A stretch of DNA of 64,000 bases from Dillenia suffruticosa. Lineage: Eukaryota; Streptophyta; Magnoliopsida; Dilleniales; Dilleniaceae. Made by a program: the position numbers and the translations under genes. Below the pieces are notes generated by a model. It did no database searches. It had not been told where the DNA came from and saw nothing but the letters and a program-made list of their open reading frames with translations. Below, one piece after another: positions 34,285 through 45,121 of this stretch. The DNA is taken from assembly GCA_033439265.1 (NCBI GenBank), contig JAVTVX010000024.1, forward strand, positions 20,692,501-20,756,500, read 5' to 3'. Within the stretch, counting starts at the first letter, position 1. Each line of letters begins with the position of its first letter.

Positions 34285-35280
34285 TTAGTCGGTTGTGGGA
34301 AGGGCTTGGGACCAGCTGCTTATTTGGCTCATTCTCTCACCTGCCACATGTTGGCCTTGAGGGTGAGTACCTTCTATCTCTGTACTTATAAATGAGGCCA
34401 GCTGCTCAAGTTCGTCTTTTAGCTTTCTATATTTGTCCATCAGATAGCCATAATCCCCTTGGAAGTAGCAATACCGCATTTTGTCTTTCTTTGAGTTGTC
34501 TTCTGTGGAGCGAAGTAACCACCTAATGTATGGCCTATTCTTGACTTGAAGCAGACTTGGTTTGGTGTTTCGTTCAAAGAAGTATAGATAGCGAACCTTC
34601 GTTGTGGCGGGGGTCCTTATTGGCCCTTCTTAGGCAAGGGCTGTAGAGGTAATCGGCTACATTTATTTCAACGTGGTCGGTTTCGTCACTTATCAAATGC
34701 TTCAGTGTCTTCTACAACAATGTACTTTTCTGCAAGAGCGTAGAACTCCTGGATGGTAGATGGGAGATTTTTCGTTATGGACATTTTCATTCCTGATGGA
34801 TGCAACCCAGTAGTAGCACCGCTAATGTGATAGAATAGTCTAAACCTAAGATATTCATCATCTCAGTTTTGAATTTGTCAAGGAAATCCCTCAATATCTC
34901 ATTATCTCTCTGTCACAAAGAGATGAGAGAAGTAGATTTCCTCTTAACCCTTTTACTGATCATGAAGTGTGCCTCAAATTGTTGTCAAAGTTGGGAAAAA
35001 CTCTTAATACTAAATTGCGGGAGTGAATTGAACCATGTCAATGTATTAATCTTTAAGATCATAGGAAAGTGTTTGCATATAGCTACATCTAACATGTCTC
35101 TTGAGATCATTATGGTCACGAAGTGGGTTGCATGTTCTCGAGGGGTCGATAGTGCTATCATATTTTTCTATAGGGAAGAAGCACATTATGAGGCATCGAC
35201 TTTGTGGAAACCTTAGGATTGAATGGCGAGAGAGCAATAGCATATTGGGCAACCTTGTCCCTCCTCGTGTTGGCACGCTT
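34285..35280 (-). pseudogene. Gag region of Tat element 2
   Basis: Pieces on the minus strand include KYDSTIDPSRTCNPLRDHND (near 35180; compare the gag pattern YDGSTDP..HL..Y) and RYCYFQGDYGYLMDKYRKLK (near 34470). Upstream of the latter the sequence is too degraded to follow. Broken. Confidence 0.65.
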
Positions 35281-35767
35281 GAGTTCGTTTGCTATGAGTT
35301 CTTTGACTTGTTTCCTCGAGTCATCTGGATCATGTCGGAAGTCACTGAGGGCTTTTGGTGAGTCCTAGGTTGAAGTCTTTGCGTACTTGTATGGTCCACC
35401 CCTATGAGAGGAGGACTATGCTTCTAGCTTGAGAATACAGCTAAGCTCTTCCAATCGTTTGCTCATACTTTGTATCTTGAATCCATCTGAGGTTGAATGG
35501 CCCTCTTCGAAGAGGCAAGTGCGTGGTTGGAATCAGTTGATCCTATTGGACGACCGACAGTCGAGCCTCCTCCTGCCAAGGCGATATCATCAGAGGTTGA
35601 TTTCGGTAGTGGGGGCTTCTGTAGGGTTAGCAGGCTGGACAGTGTTGGTTAGGGTGGCAGTGTGTCCTTCCATTATAAACACAACTTTGGAAGTGATTCT
35701 AGTCTTTCTCTTAGGAGACATGATCTTTGGCAATACAGAGTGAGGGACAAACATCTTTTTAGTCTGC

Positions 35768-35788
35768 TTTCCATAGACGACACCAATC
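35768..35788 (-). other. Primer-binding-like site of Tat element 2
   Basis: The minus strand reads GATTGGTGTCGTCTATGGAA directly after the LTR. It looks like a CpG-decayed form of the TTGGCGCCGTCTGTGGGAA site common after plant gypsy LTRs. This confirms the minus orientation. Confidence 0.55.
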
Positions 35789-36010
35789 CGTTGGAGGTAA
35801 ATCTCACTCCACAAATAGTAGCTCCATTGATCCGAATAGGATGTATAGTTGTTAAGCCTTTTGGACATGAAACCTACAAAATACCATCGGAGGGTACTCC
35901 GACGGGAGAGGGTCCAACACTCAAGTCGGATAATGGTTTTGAGAATGAAAATAGACTGAAAGCGAGAGAAAGAACTCTTGTCATTCGTATGCTAAGTGTT
36001 GAGTCAAAAA
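35789..36010 (-). repeat. 5' LTR of Tat element 2 (3' portion only)
   Basis: Matches 29794-30025 in the same orientation, about 80% identical by eye. Similarity stops near 36010, where an A-rich degenerate array begins. Confidence 0.7.
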
Positions 36011-36019
36011 TCTAAAGTG

Positions 36020-36775
36020 AAAAAATTGGGTCAAAAAAAGAACCGAATGGATAAGTGGGACCAAAAAGGGGGGAAAACCTATGTTTAAAAAAGACAAACA
36101 ACCTAAGGAAAAAAATTTTGAATAACAAAAAAAGTAAGGATCTGAATAAAAAAAAAACCATGGCTTAGAAATAAAGCGACAACTATCCGTGAAGACAAAA
36201 AAATAAAAGGGAAAAACCTATCTCTCCCCAAAAAAATGAAGGATTTAAGAGGGAAAAAAAAGTTGGGTAAAAAAAGAGCAATGACTTGAATGAAAAAAAA
36301 ATATACAATTTAAAAATAAAAGGATAACCATCTTTGGGGTGAAAAAACAAAAGGAGAAAAAACTGTCTCAAAACGATGAAAGATTTAATTGAAAAAATAA
36401 GGTAAAAAAAGTGGAAGGATCTAAATGAAAAAAAAAATGTGGTTCTATAAAGACCAAAGACCAAACCAAAAAAAAATGGGTCCCAAAAAAGGCATAAGGA
36501 CTTAAACGAAACAAACAAAAGTATGATTCCAAAAAAGATGAAGGACCCAATAAAAAAAATAAAATGGTCAAAACGAAAAAGTGCAAGAACTTGAATTAAA
36601 AAAAAAACACGGGGTCCTAAAAATATGGGACGATTAAGTGGGGACATCCCAAAAAAAAAAGAGTATGGGACAAAAAAAGGTGTATGAACAAAAGGGACGT
36701 GTATGTAAATAAAAAAAAAAACAAAGTTGTGGTCCAAAAATAATCAGACGACCATGGAGGAACAGTCATAATTTT
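36020..36775. repeat. A-rich degenerate tandem array (~130-140-bp period)
   Basis: Blocks such as GAATGAAAAAAAAA, AAAATAAAAGG, CAACCATC, GGGGTGAAAAAAC and ATGAAAGATTTAA recur in order near 36140-36280 and 36290-36420. Later blocks are looser (GGACCCAATAAAAAAAA). Long open frames on the minus strand, full of Phe, are only the translation of the T-rich strand. Confidence 0.7.
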
Positions 36776-36787
36776 TTTGCGCAAATT

Positions 36788-36804
36788 AAGTGCCTTCGGC
36801 ACTT
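36788..36804. other. Perfect hairpin AAGTGCC-TTC-GGCACTT
   Basis: A 7-bp perfect stem with a 3-base loop, a few bases before a (TA)n run (36817-36852). It resembles the hairpin near the 3' end of plant Helitrons, but the CTRR end is not clear (CTAT follows). Confidence 0.6.
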
Positions 36805-36854
36805 TATATCTATAGGGATATATATATATATATAAATATATAAATATATATAAA

Positions 36855-38334
36855 GCATAGAGAGATGCCCCAACCCCCTTTGACGGAACCTTAATTTATA
36901 TGAATAATTATTAATATTTTGAAAACTAGGCAACGAGGGAAATAGCATAAGAAGTTGATAGTGATTTGGTGTAAAAAGTAATGGCTAGATATTCGGTGCC
37001 AGTGAGAATATGCAACAACTATTTTTTTTTTTTTTAAATTTGGACAGGGGTTCAATCCGGATTAGGGAAGATCAAAATTTCTCAAAGGAAGAAGAAGAGA
37101 AATCCTAAACACAAATTAGTGTGAGAGATCTAAAGAAATATCAAGTGAGTTATAATTTGGAAGAGAATTGAAGGAGAAACAGTGATGGTGGAGCAGCGAC
37201 GACCACAGCCACCTACAATTGTTAGGAAGGGAAGGCCGCGGGTGAGAGAGGTGAGCTCTTTATTTTTGTCTTCCTCTCCATCTTGTCATTCTTACTTGGA
37301 TGCTTCTGCCGTTGCTTCTCCCTTAATCAACTAACATCAGAAGCAATGGTCCAGATCTGCAGAGAGACCATTAATAGAAGACTCCTTATGCCTCTCAATT
37401 GATGAGAGGAGAACCTCCTCCATCTCCAACTGCCCAAATCACAATTCCAAAAGCAATGTCAATCTCGATCTCAATCTCAACGAGTCATTGCTTCCCATTC
37501 CAAAATTGTGAAAGATAATTCCTAAAACAAATCACTTCCACAGCCACTTCATAGAAGTGCAGATAGTGTTGCCTCTACCTTTGTCTCCACCTCGACTTGT
37601 CCTAGGACTCCCATAGTCTCCAATTTTGATAGGGATAAGATATCAACTTTAAGGTCCTCTAGAACCACTCCCACCACCACTTCTGCTGCTTCAAAGCTAT
37701 TGCATTCCACTGGCTTGACTCCATTTTCTTCTTCCTCTTCCAGCAATACTACGATTGTTAGATGCCTCTTCATCTTTTGAAACTCTAAATCCGGATCACC
37801 ATCATCTTCAATAGAACTTACGCTCCTCCATGCCCAATGCTGATATGCTATGCTATTCTAGATTCACCAAAGTTTCTTGTTCCCACTGTTTTAATTACTC
37901 ACTCTCCACTCCTGCAAACTTTGACACTCTTTCTCTCCCACCTCTCTACTCCCTTCCCAAGCTTTTAGTGTTGAAATTTTGAATGATATGGTTGAGACAA
38001 AAGCTCAATGAATGTTGCAGAAGTTTGGTGTTTGAAAGTGGATGATTTTGTGTGAGCAATGGAAGACTTTTGGAGGAGACTTTTGAAAATGATAAACAAC
38101 ATTGAAAGAACAACAAAAAGAGGCTAATATTTTTAGGGAATAATCTCAAAATTACTTTGATCATTTATCTAAGGAATATTACAAAAGCAACTTGAACTAT
38201 TGCTCAAAGTAACAACATGAAAGAGAGACTTTTGCTCCAAGAGATTACATTAGACATTACTCCAATTTTTTGCTTGTGTTTCTACTCATTCTCTTGCCCC
38301 CTACTTATAGTGAAATGAGACTTATTAGCTAGAA
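36855..38334. other. Unassigned sequence, possible decayed host-gene fragment near 37180-37900
   Basis: Base composition is less AT-biased here and short open pieces look coding-like, for example MVEQRRPQPPTIVRKGRPR (37184, plus) and SNVNLDLNLNESLLPIPKL (near 37450, plus). Ser/Thr-rich and Pro-rich pieces follow in other frames near 37560-37760. The frames do not connect without breaks, and I recognise no family. It could equally be chance. Confidence 0.25.
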
Positions 38335-38692
38335 TAAATGATTATATGTTGGCCGATCCCTTAACCAAAGGAATGCCACCAAATAGATTTAGCGATCATG
38401 TTGTAAATATGAGCTTATTGCTTTTAAATGAAATTCAAAGTTAAATTTTCTCAATAAAATTGTGCGCATGTTGTTGTTTTAAGATAAATTTATCAAGTTT
38501 GGATCCCGAATGAGTGTAAGATTTATTCATAAAGTAAATGTCATCATAAAATTAGTAAATAGAATGTATTATCATACACGAAAGATAATACTTGCTTTTA
38601 GAGCACTTATCGCCGTAACACATGTACTCTATTTTCATATAAAATTGACTTAGTTTTCATTTCAAGTCGGTTTGTTGGGCCAAGTGAAAAAA
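38335..38692 (+). mobile_element. Copia RNase H tail, 3'UTR and polypurine-like tract (fossil)
   Basis: The plus strand encodes DYMLADPLTKGMPPNRFSDH, the end of a copia RNase H (pattern DPLTKGLPP..F..H). A short 3'UTR and CCAAGTGAAAAAA follow, directly before a TGTTAGGAA LTR start. Only the tail of this copy is present. Confidence 0.75.
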
Positions 38693-39202
38693 TGTTAGGA
38701 ATTTTTTAAAATTCAAATCCCATAAATTAATGTATTCAAAATGAAATTAATTGAGAAAACATAACAAAAAAAAAATTAAAATGTAATAAAGAACGGAAGG
38801 AATTTAAATTAGGATGCATTTGACCGAATTTTGGTGTCCTATTCAAACCTCTACATAATTAATTTTTTTTTCATTTTAAATATTTAATTAAATTTTCATT
38901 TGAATATTTAATTAAATTTTCATAATATCCATCAATAATTTAGAGTGACAATTATAGGGTTTTAATGACTTTTTTGTGGTTGAAAACCTATAAATCCCCT
39001 CCTAGTACATTAAATCTCTAAGTCCAAATTTTAAAAATTCCACATCATTTATTGAGTGAAATTGAGCACTTAGAAGACTTATACACGTTTTAAGAATCAT
39101 TTTGGTACTATCACAATCGTCGAAAATCATCGAAATTAAGAATAGCCGGGAATACATTCGATCCTCCTTATCGGATTATTTTTATATTTAATCATTATTA
39201 CA
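38693..39202 (+). repeat. LTR of the copia element C (~510 bp)
   Basis: It begins TGTTAGGAATTTTT after a purine-rich tract and ends about ATTATTACA before TTTGGTATGCAATATAG, a primer-binding-like site. It has an RNase H tail on its left and a leader plus gag on its right, so it serves both as 3' LTR of a lost copy and as 5' LTR of element C. Confidence 0.55.
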
Positions 39203-40325
39203 TTTGGTATGCAATATAGCAACTTAACATTTGATATTCTAGTATTTTGTCCTCTATCTTCAAAATTCCGACGAATTTCAAAATTTTAAAAAAATTAGGA
39301 TTTTTTGATTTTGAATATGTTACCCAAAAATCTTGATTTTTCAAAAAATTGAATCCAAAATTGAAACATTTGCATTATTATGATTAAAACTATGTTTTCA
39401 AAATTATTTTGGAGCATTTTTGCACTTTTTGATGGTTTTCCAGCATACAGACTCGTTGGAAACCATTGGTTTCGTGTCAGGACCCTTGGAGTCTATCGGG
39501 TAAATAAAACAATGTTAAAAGTGTATAAAAATGAAAAAATGAGTCACGAAGGACATTCAAAGAAAAAAAATTGAAAAATTTTTCAAAAAAAAAAAAATTC
39601 AAAACTTTCAAAATATTTTCAAAACCAAAATTTTTGAAAATTATGTATAAAATTAATTTTGGATATATTTTGTATATAAGGGAATGTACAAAATTAATAA
39701 AATGTATTAAGTAATTTAATTGTATTTTTATTTATACATAGCAAAATTAATTAATATTATTATACTTGTGATCAATATAATTTTTAAAATTAATTAGGGT
39801 TTAGCTACAGGCCACAATTAAATAGAAAATTATATATAAAAACATAATCACATTAAGAAAATGATAAATTTGCCATGAAAATTATTTTTATGTAATGAAT
39901 CTTATCCCACAGAAATTTTTATTGTATGAAAATAATAAAATGAGATATAAGATATAAAAATAGTTATTTTCATTAGTAGTTTATTTAGTTAAAATCCATT
40001 TTCTATATAATAATATAAGTATGGTTAATTTAGTGCATGTCTAGATTTGTTCTGTCAAAAAAATGGGGATACATCTAATGCTGGCTGATTCTTAAATGGT
40101 TCCATGTAACCCATCAATTACTTGGGAACCTACCTGATGTATTAAAAAAATTATCTTATAGAACTAAGTAGAAAATGATAAAATGATTAAAAAAAGACTA
40201 ACTATTGGTAGTTTTTTAATGATCCTACAAATATATGTCTACAGGCAATTTTTATGTTATAGATTTATTTTCATATGTTTGCATTGGTAAACATATATTA
40301 AATGCTTCACATATAATTAGTAAAC
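39203..40325 (+). other. Leader region of copia element C
   Basis: AT-rich non-coding DNA between LTR and gag. The stretch CAGACTCGTTGGAAACCATT near 39447 looks like leader sequence seen in related plant copia elements. No coding match. Confidence 0.45.
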
Positions 40326-41305
40326 ATGTTTATTTATTTTGTAATATTTCAAACCATAAATTTGAAATATGATTTTTTTGATTTGAATGGAGAGAATTAT
40401 AAGGAATGGAAAGAAATGATATTTCTCCATTTGAGCTGCTTAGATATTAACTATACTATACGGAAAGACAAACTACCTCCGGTTACCGATACTACCTCTA
40501 TAGATGAAAAGACTCTTTAATGGGAGTGATCTAATCGCCTAAACTCCATCCATAGCTTGGTTAACTAGCATACCAATGTCCGTGGTCAACTAGCATACCA
40601 ATGTCCACACTCTTCGTAAAGGTATAAATGAACAATTTGCAATATCGGAAAAATTTTTTGCTTGTATCCTAATTATGCAATTCTCTTCTATAAGACTCAC
40701 TACTGTTCATAGTATGCGCGAGTATATCATGCTGATACGGGACATTGCGGCTCAACTAAAGAAGCTGGAGGTTGAGATGTACGAATCCTTCCTTGTGCAC
40801 TTTATTATGAACTCTCTCCCTCAGCTCTATGGTTATTTTAAAATCTCCTACAACATACATAAAGAGAAATGATCTATCAATAAATTGATGGCCATGTGTG
40901 TATAAGAGGAAGAAAGGTTGCTGATCGAGATAAAGCAATGTTCTGTTTGTGCACATGTGACAATACAAGGAAAGAAAAAGAGCAAATTCAAACCAAACCA
41001 AAAGGATACAAAATTAAAAGCAGATATAAAGAGAGAGTTCAAGTGTTTTTTTGTTATAAAAAGAAAGGATACATGAAACAGGATTACGCCAAGCATAAGC
41101 AGTGGCTTGAGAATAAAAATATAGAAATCTCATTAATTTATTATGAGTTTTGCATGACTAAGATTTCTCATGACACATGATAGATTGATTCTGGTTGTAC
41201 CATCTACATTACGAATGTGTTACAGGGTTTGCAAAACCTAAGAAAACCAATGGATCGTGAACAACTCATTTATTCGGGCAATAAGATGGGTTCACGAGTA
41301 AAAGC
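40326..41305 (+). pseudogene. Copia C gag and protease start
   Basis: Gag begins near FDLNGENYKEWKEMIFLHLS (40378). A zinc-knuckle region reads CYKKKGYMKQDYAKHKQWLE (41053-41112), and the protease start contains IDSGCTIYITN and LRKPMDREQLIYSGNKMGS. Broken. Confidence 0.75.
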
Positions 41306-43264
41306 TGTTGACCTAGTAAAGTTTGATGATGAAAGGTCAGAAGAAAAATAATTCGAGAAAATAAGAAAACAGTTAGAAAATTCAGAAGTCTACAATACAG
41401 GTCGACATACTTAGAAAATACATCGACTTGTGACATTCACACACAAACACATCGACCAGTTTGTTGCCCTTGTCGACTTGAGTTAACTAATTTCTATAGA
41501 AACAAATGTTTGAACATTTTGACCTATACAAGATACATCGATCTGCACAATGAATGTCAGATAAATTAGACATTCCAACACATCGACCTGAACACAAATC
41601 TTGTCGACATGAAACTTTAAGAACGGTGTCACATCAACATGTTCTTTATACATATCAACCTGATTTCTAAAAACACATCAACCTAATTTACAACACATCA
41701 ATCTGAATAGTGTCATGTCTATCAATTTCATACTTCATGTCGACCAATTCAAAATCCAAATAATAACACATCGACATGTTGGTTAGACACATCAACCTGA
41801 TGATACTTGAATCAGAAACACACATCAACATGCTTCTTTTCTTGTCGACTTGACCAAAACATATCAACCAATTCACTCAAACACATCGACCAATTTATTA
41901 AATAAATAGTGACACATCAACCCTTAATTAGCACATGTCGACCCGGTCTTTTTGTTTCTTAAAGCTACACATCGACACAGCAAAATATTTGTCAACATAA
42001 AGGAAACACATCGACAAATTCATTTATTCAGGTCTACCAATTTTTATTTGCACAGTAAGATGTTGATGTATATAGTGAGTCCTGTCGACCTGATATTCAA
42101 TTGCTCATTAAAATACACATCGACCAATCAATTTCTTGTCAACACAACTCATACACATCAACCAATTGAATTCCACACATCGACCAATTTATTACATGAA
42201 TAGTAGCATGTCGATGCACTAAATTACACTTGTCGACCTACCTCTCACAAATTCAGAAAGATCACATATCGACACGGTTGAAATGCTGTCGACACAAGGG
42301 AATACATTGACCAATTAAAAATCTCGGATCTACCAATTTCATTTGGCACAGTTTCTTGTCAATCCGAAATAGTAACTTGTCGACCTGTTTACATAAAAAT
42401 ACACTAAGAATGATTCAAATTCAGGTCGATGTTCTCAATAGTCTTGTCGACCTGCGTGTGTCAAAACCCAAATCTGGGAAACATTTTTGGACCTATCGAA
42501 CGGCTTTTTTTTTCGATTTCTAAAATATTTCCTATTCTATCAAAGCTAGCGTTCAAATACAGAGCAAACAAAGTCTGATTGGCCCATTTAAAAGAGGTGC
42601 CAGTAAAAAGAAGGAAGCTTCAGCGCGAAGGAAGGAACAGTCACAGAAGCTTTAATGGAGGAAATTAAATGCCAACGTTCGAATGCAACAATCACCACCA
42701 ACTCTCAACGGATCGATTAAATGCCCTAATAAATACAAAGAAGCAGAATATGGTGGAAAGAAGAAAAAACGAGAGACATTATAAGAATTAAAAAAAAACT
42801 CTATTGAATACAAAACAACAACTGACTTCTGTGCACTTGAAAGTTTTAATTGTATTAAGTGTCTCTTCGAGTATTTTTATTTTGTCAAATCTGAGAAAAG
42901 TAAGTCTCAATTCTTAACCTTCTTTTATAGATTAATTTGAGTGTCAAAGATTAAGGAGTGTGTGACACTACCTTAAGTCTAGAAAAGCCCAAATTCAGTC
43001 TGTGTGAGATTGAATTGTAGTGTTCAGACATAATACTGTTTGAGGTCTAACTTGAGCCTGTAATCGAGTTTGTAAACTAAGCATTTAGAGGAAAATCCAG
43101 GGGGAGCCTGGGAGTGGACGTACACCGAATTTGATGAAACTACTATAAAAATTCTTTGTATCATTTTTACTTGATTTTATTTACTGTCATAAAGTTTTAT
43201 AAAATTGAAAAAGTCTCAAAAATCTATATTCAACTATTCACCCCTCCCCTCTAGTTAAAAAACA
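41306..43264 (+). repeat. 5' LTR of Sirevirus A (1959 bp)
   Basis: The first two-thirds (about 41399-42470) is packed with variants of CTTGTCGACCTG and ACACATCGACC, many decayed to TCAACC or TTGACC. The last third holds the probable promoter and R/U5 sequence and ends ...CTAGTTAAAAAACA before the primer-binding site. Confidence 0.92.
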
Positions 43265-43266
43265 AT

Positions 43267-43278
43267 TGGTATCAGAGC
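43267..43278 (+). other. Primer-binding site of Sirevirus A
   Basis: TGGTATCAGAGC, complementary to the 3' end of initiator tRNA-Met, two bases after the LTR. Confidence 0.93.
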
Positions 43279-43322
43279 GGGTGTATTGTCAAAGACCTAA
43301 CAAGTCAACACCAAAGATCCAA

Positions 43323-44400
43323 ATGGCAATTAATGGTAACAACATACCAATTGAAGCATGCTGAACAAACCATGCACCATTCTTCAATGGAAGCAACTTC
43401 AGCTACTGGAAGTAAAGGATGTGCAACTTCATCATTGCCCAGGACCTAAATGCTTGGGAAATCATCGAAGAAGGAGTCGAATTCCCCCACGGCGGAGATA
43501 GATGGAGTTCGTGTGCCGATAAAATTGAAGAACATGACTATGGAACAAAAGAAAGCTTATCAAGCCAACTGCAAAGCCATCAATCTTCTTCACCTTGTAC
43601 TGAGCGTCAACGAATATAATCAAGTCTCTTCTTGCATAACAGTAAAGGAGATTTGGGAAAGACTTGAGGCCACCTATGAAGGAACTGACCAAGTACGTAA
43701 GAGCAAAATCAGATTGCTGAAATATGAATATGAAGTCTTCAAAATGAAAGATGGAGAAGCAATCAACGAAATGATCACAAGATTTAATAAGGTAACAAAT
43801 GAGCTCAGACTACTGGGAAAAAGAATTCCTCAAAAAGACATGGTGGACAAAGTTCTGAGAAGTCTACCAAAGTCTTGGGAGCCCAAGGTGACAGCAATTG
43901 AGGAGTTCAAGAATCTTGAGACTCTGACAATGGATGAACTTGTGGGATCATTGATAACCCATGAGATGAAGCTGAACATGAAGGAACAGCTAAAGAAGAA
44001 AGAGGCAAAGGGGTAGCCTTGAAGGCTGACAACTAGGAAATCACATCCAGCTCAGAAGATGAAGAAGATGAAGAGGATGAAACTCTTCTGGCAAGAAAAT
44101 TTAGAAAATTCATGATGAGAAAGAGGAATAAAAACAAGCCATTCTTCAAAAAGCAAGAAAAGAAGGAACAAATTAGATGCTTTGAATGCAAGAAGCTGGG
44201 ACATATGAAGGCTGACTGCCCCTCTCTAAAAAAGGATGATAAGAAGCACAAAAAGGACCGAAAAGAGCAGAAAAAGAAAAAAGCACCTACTGCATGGAGT
44301 GATGAAGATTCAAACTCAAGTGATGAGAGCAAAATGAGAAACAAGCAAACATTTGTTTCATGGCAAATGAAAAATCTTTTGATAATGAGATAAACTATAC
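43323..44400 (+). pseudogene. Gag region of Sirevirus A
   Basis: Starts MAINGNNIPIE at 43323. The capsid region has a UBN2-type stretch (KEIWERLEATYEGTDQVRKS, then MKDGEAINEMITRFNKVTNE), then an acidic Ser/Glu tract and a zinc knuckle CFECKKLGHMKADC (near 44181). Broken; the homologue in element B is better preserved. Confidence 0.88.
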
Positions 44401-45121
44401 TCTCTATTCATCATGTTCTAAATCTGAAAATGACTTTCTATCTCTGAATTACGTGAAGCTTTAGTAGAATCACTAAAAGAATTAAAAAGACTTAAAAGGA
44501 AAAATAATCTGTTAAGGAAAGAGCTGACTGAAAATGCTAAAGTTTCAGAAAAATCAAAAAGTGAAGTAAATGAACTAAAAAGGAAAAATGCTGAATTGGA
44601 ACTATACGTTGATGAACTTAAGAAGAAACTAAATGTCGAATATTCAGAAAAAGATAATGACTTTCTTGTGAATGAAAACATGCTCTTAAAGAAAGATTTA
44701 GATATGTTGAAAGGAAAGAACAGTAGGTTGAACATTGTCGTAATATAATTCATCTCAGACCAAGAAAGTTAGATGCCATGCTAAAAATTTAAAAAGCTGT
44801 GTTTGACAAGATAGGATTAGGATTCAATCCTAACCAAACACAAAAAGGATTACATAGATTCTTTGTATCAAGCTGTGAAAATGCTAAACTAGAAAGATGT
44901 CACACATGCATGAAGGTTGGGTACAAATCTGAAGTTTTCAGATTTAGAAACATGGCGTTAAACAAAACTAAGAAACCAAGAGCACAAATAAGACATTGTA
45001 CCCACTGTAAGAAAAATGAACACTCAATTTATGATTGCAGGTTTTTGAACTCCTCAAGAACAACCTTAACATGGAACCCGAAAGATAAATTCATCACTAA
45101 CTCAGCCGGATCCAACAAGAT
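44401..45121 (+). pseudogene. Gag C-terminal coiled-coil and second zinc-finger region of Sirevirus A
   Basis: A Lys/Glu/Leu-rich coiled-coil-like stretch (44440-44745) is followed by CHTCMKVGYKSE (near 44898) and HCTHCKKNEHSIYDC (near 44994), CCHC-like motifs typical of the extended Sirevirus gag. Confidence 0.75.

Larger units (their letters stand above)
29794..36010 (-). mobile_element. Tat-like Ty3/gypsy element 2 (fossil, with parts of both LTRs)
   Basis: Read on the minus strand: the 3' part of a 5' LTR (36010-35789), a primer-binding-like site (35788-35768), gag (35280-34285), protease (33908-33600), a minisatellite (33430-33088), an ORF region on the opposite strand (30618-32700), a polypurine tract (30550-30540) and a 3' LTR (30539-29794). 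The two LTR pieces differ by roughly 20% over about 220 bases by eye, so the insertion is old. The polymerase parts were not seen, as in element 1, and the 5' LTR is incomplete. Many interruptions in the coding parts. The TG start at 29794 is preceded by AATTC; the matching flank is lost. Confidence 0.7.

Noticed and set aside
36183-36737. A 184-codon open frame on the minus strand, very rich in Phe and Leu
   Set aside because: It is the translation of the T-rich strand of a degenerate A-rich array. The composition is explained by the DNA and no motif is present.
37184-37900. Functional host gene
   Set aside because: Coding-like pieces lie in different frames and cannot be connected by clear splice sites; kept only as a low-confidence remark.
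41399-42470. CRISPR-like appearance of regularly recurring short motifs
   Set aside because: The sequence is a plant LTR. Motifs are short, variable and irregularly spaced, with no spacers of constant length and no cas genes.
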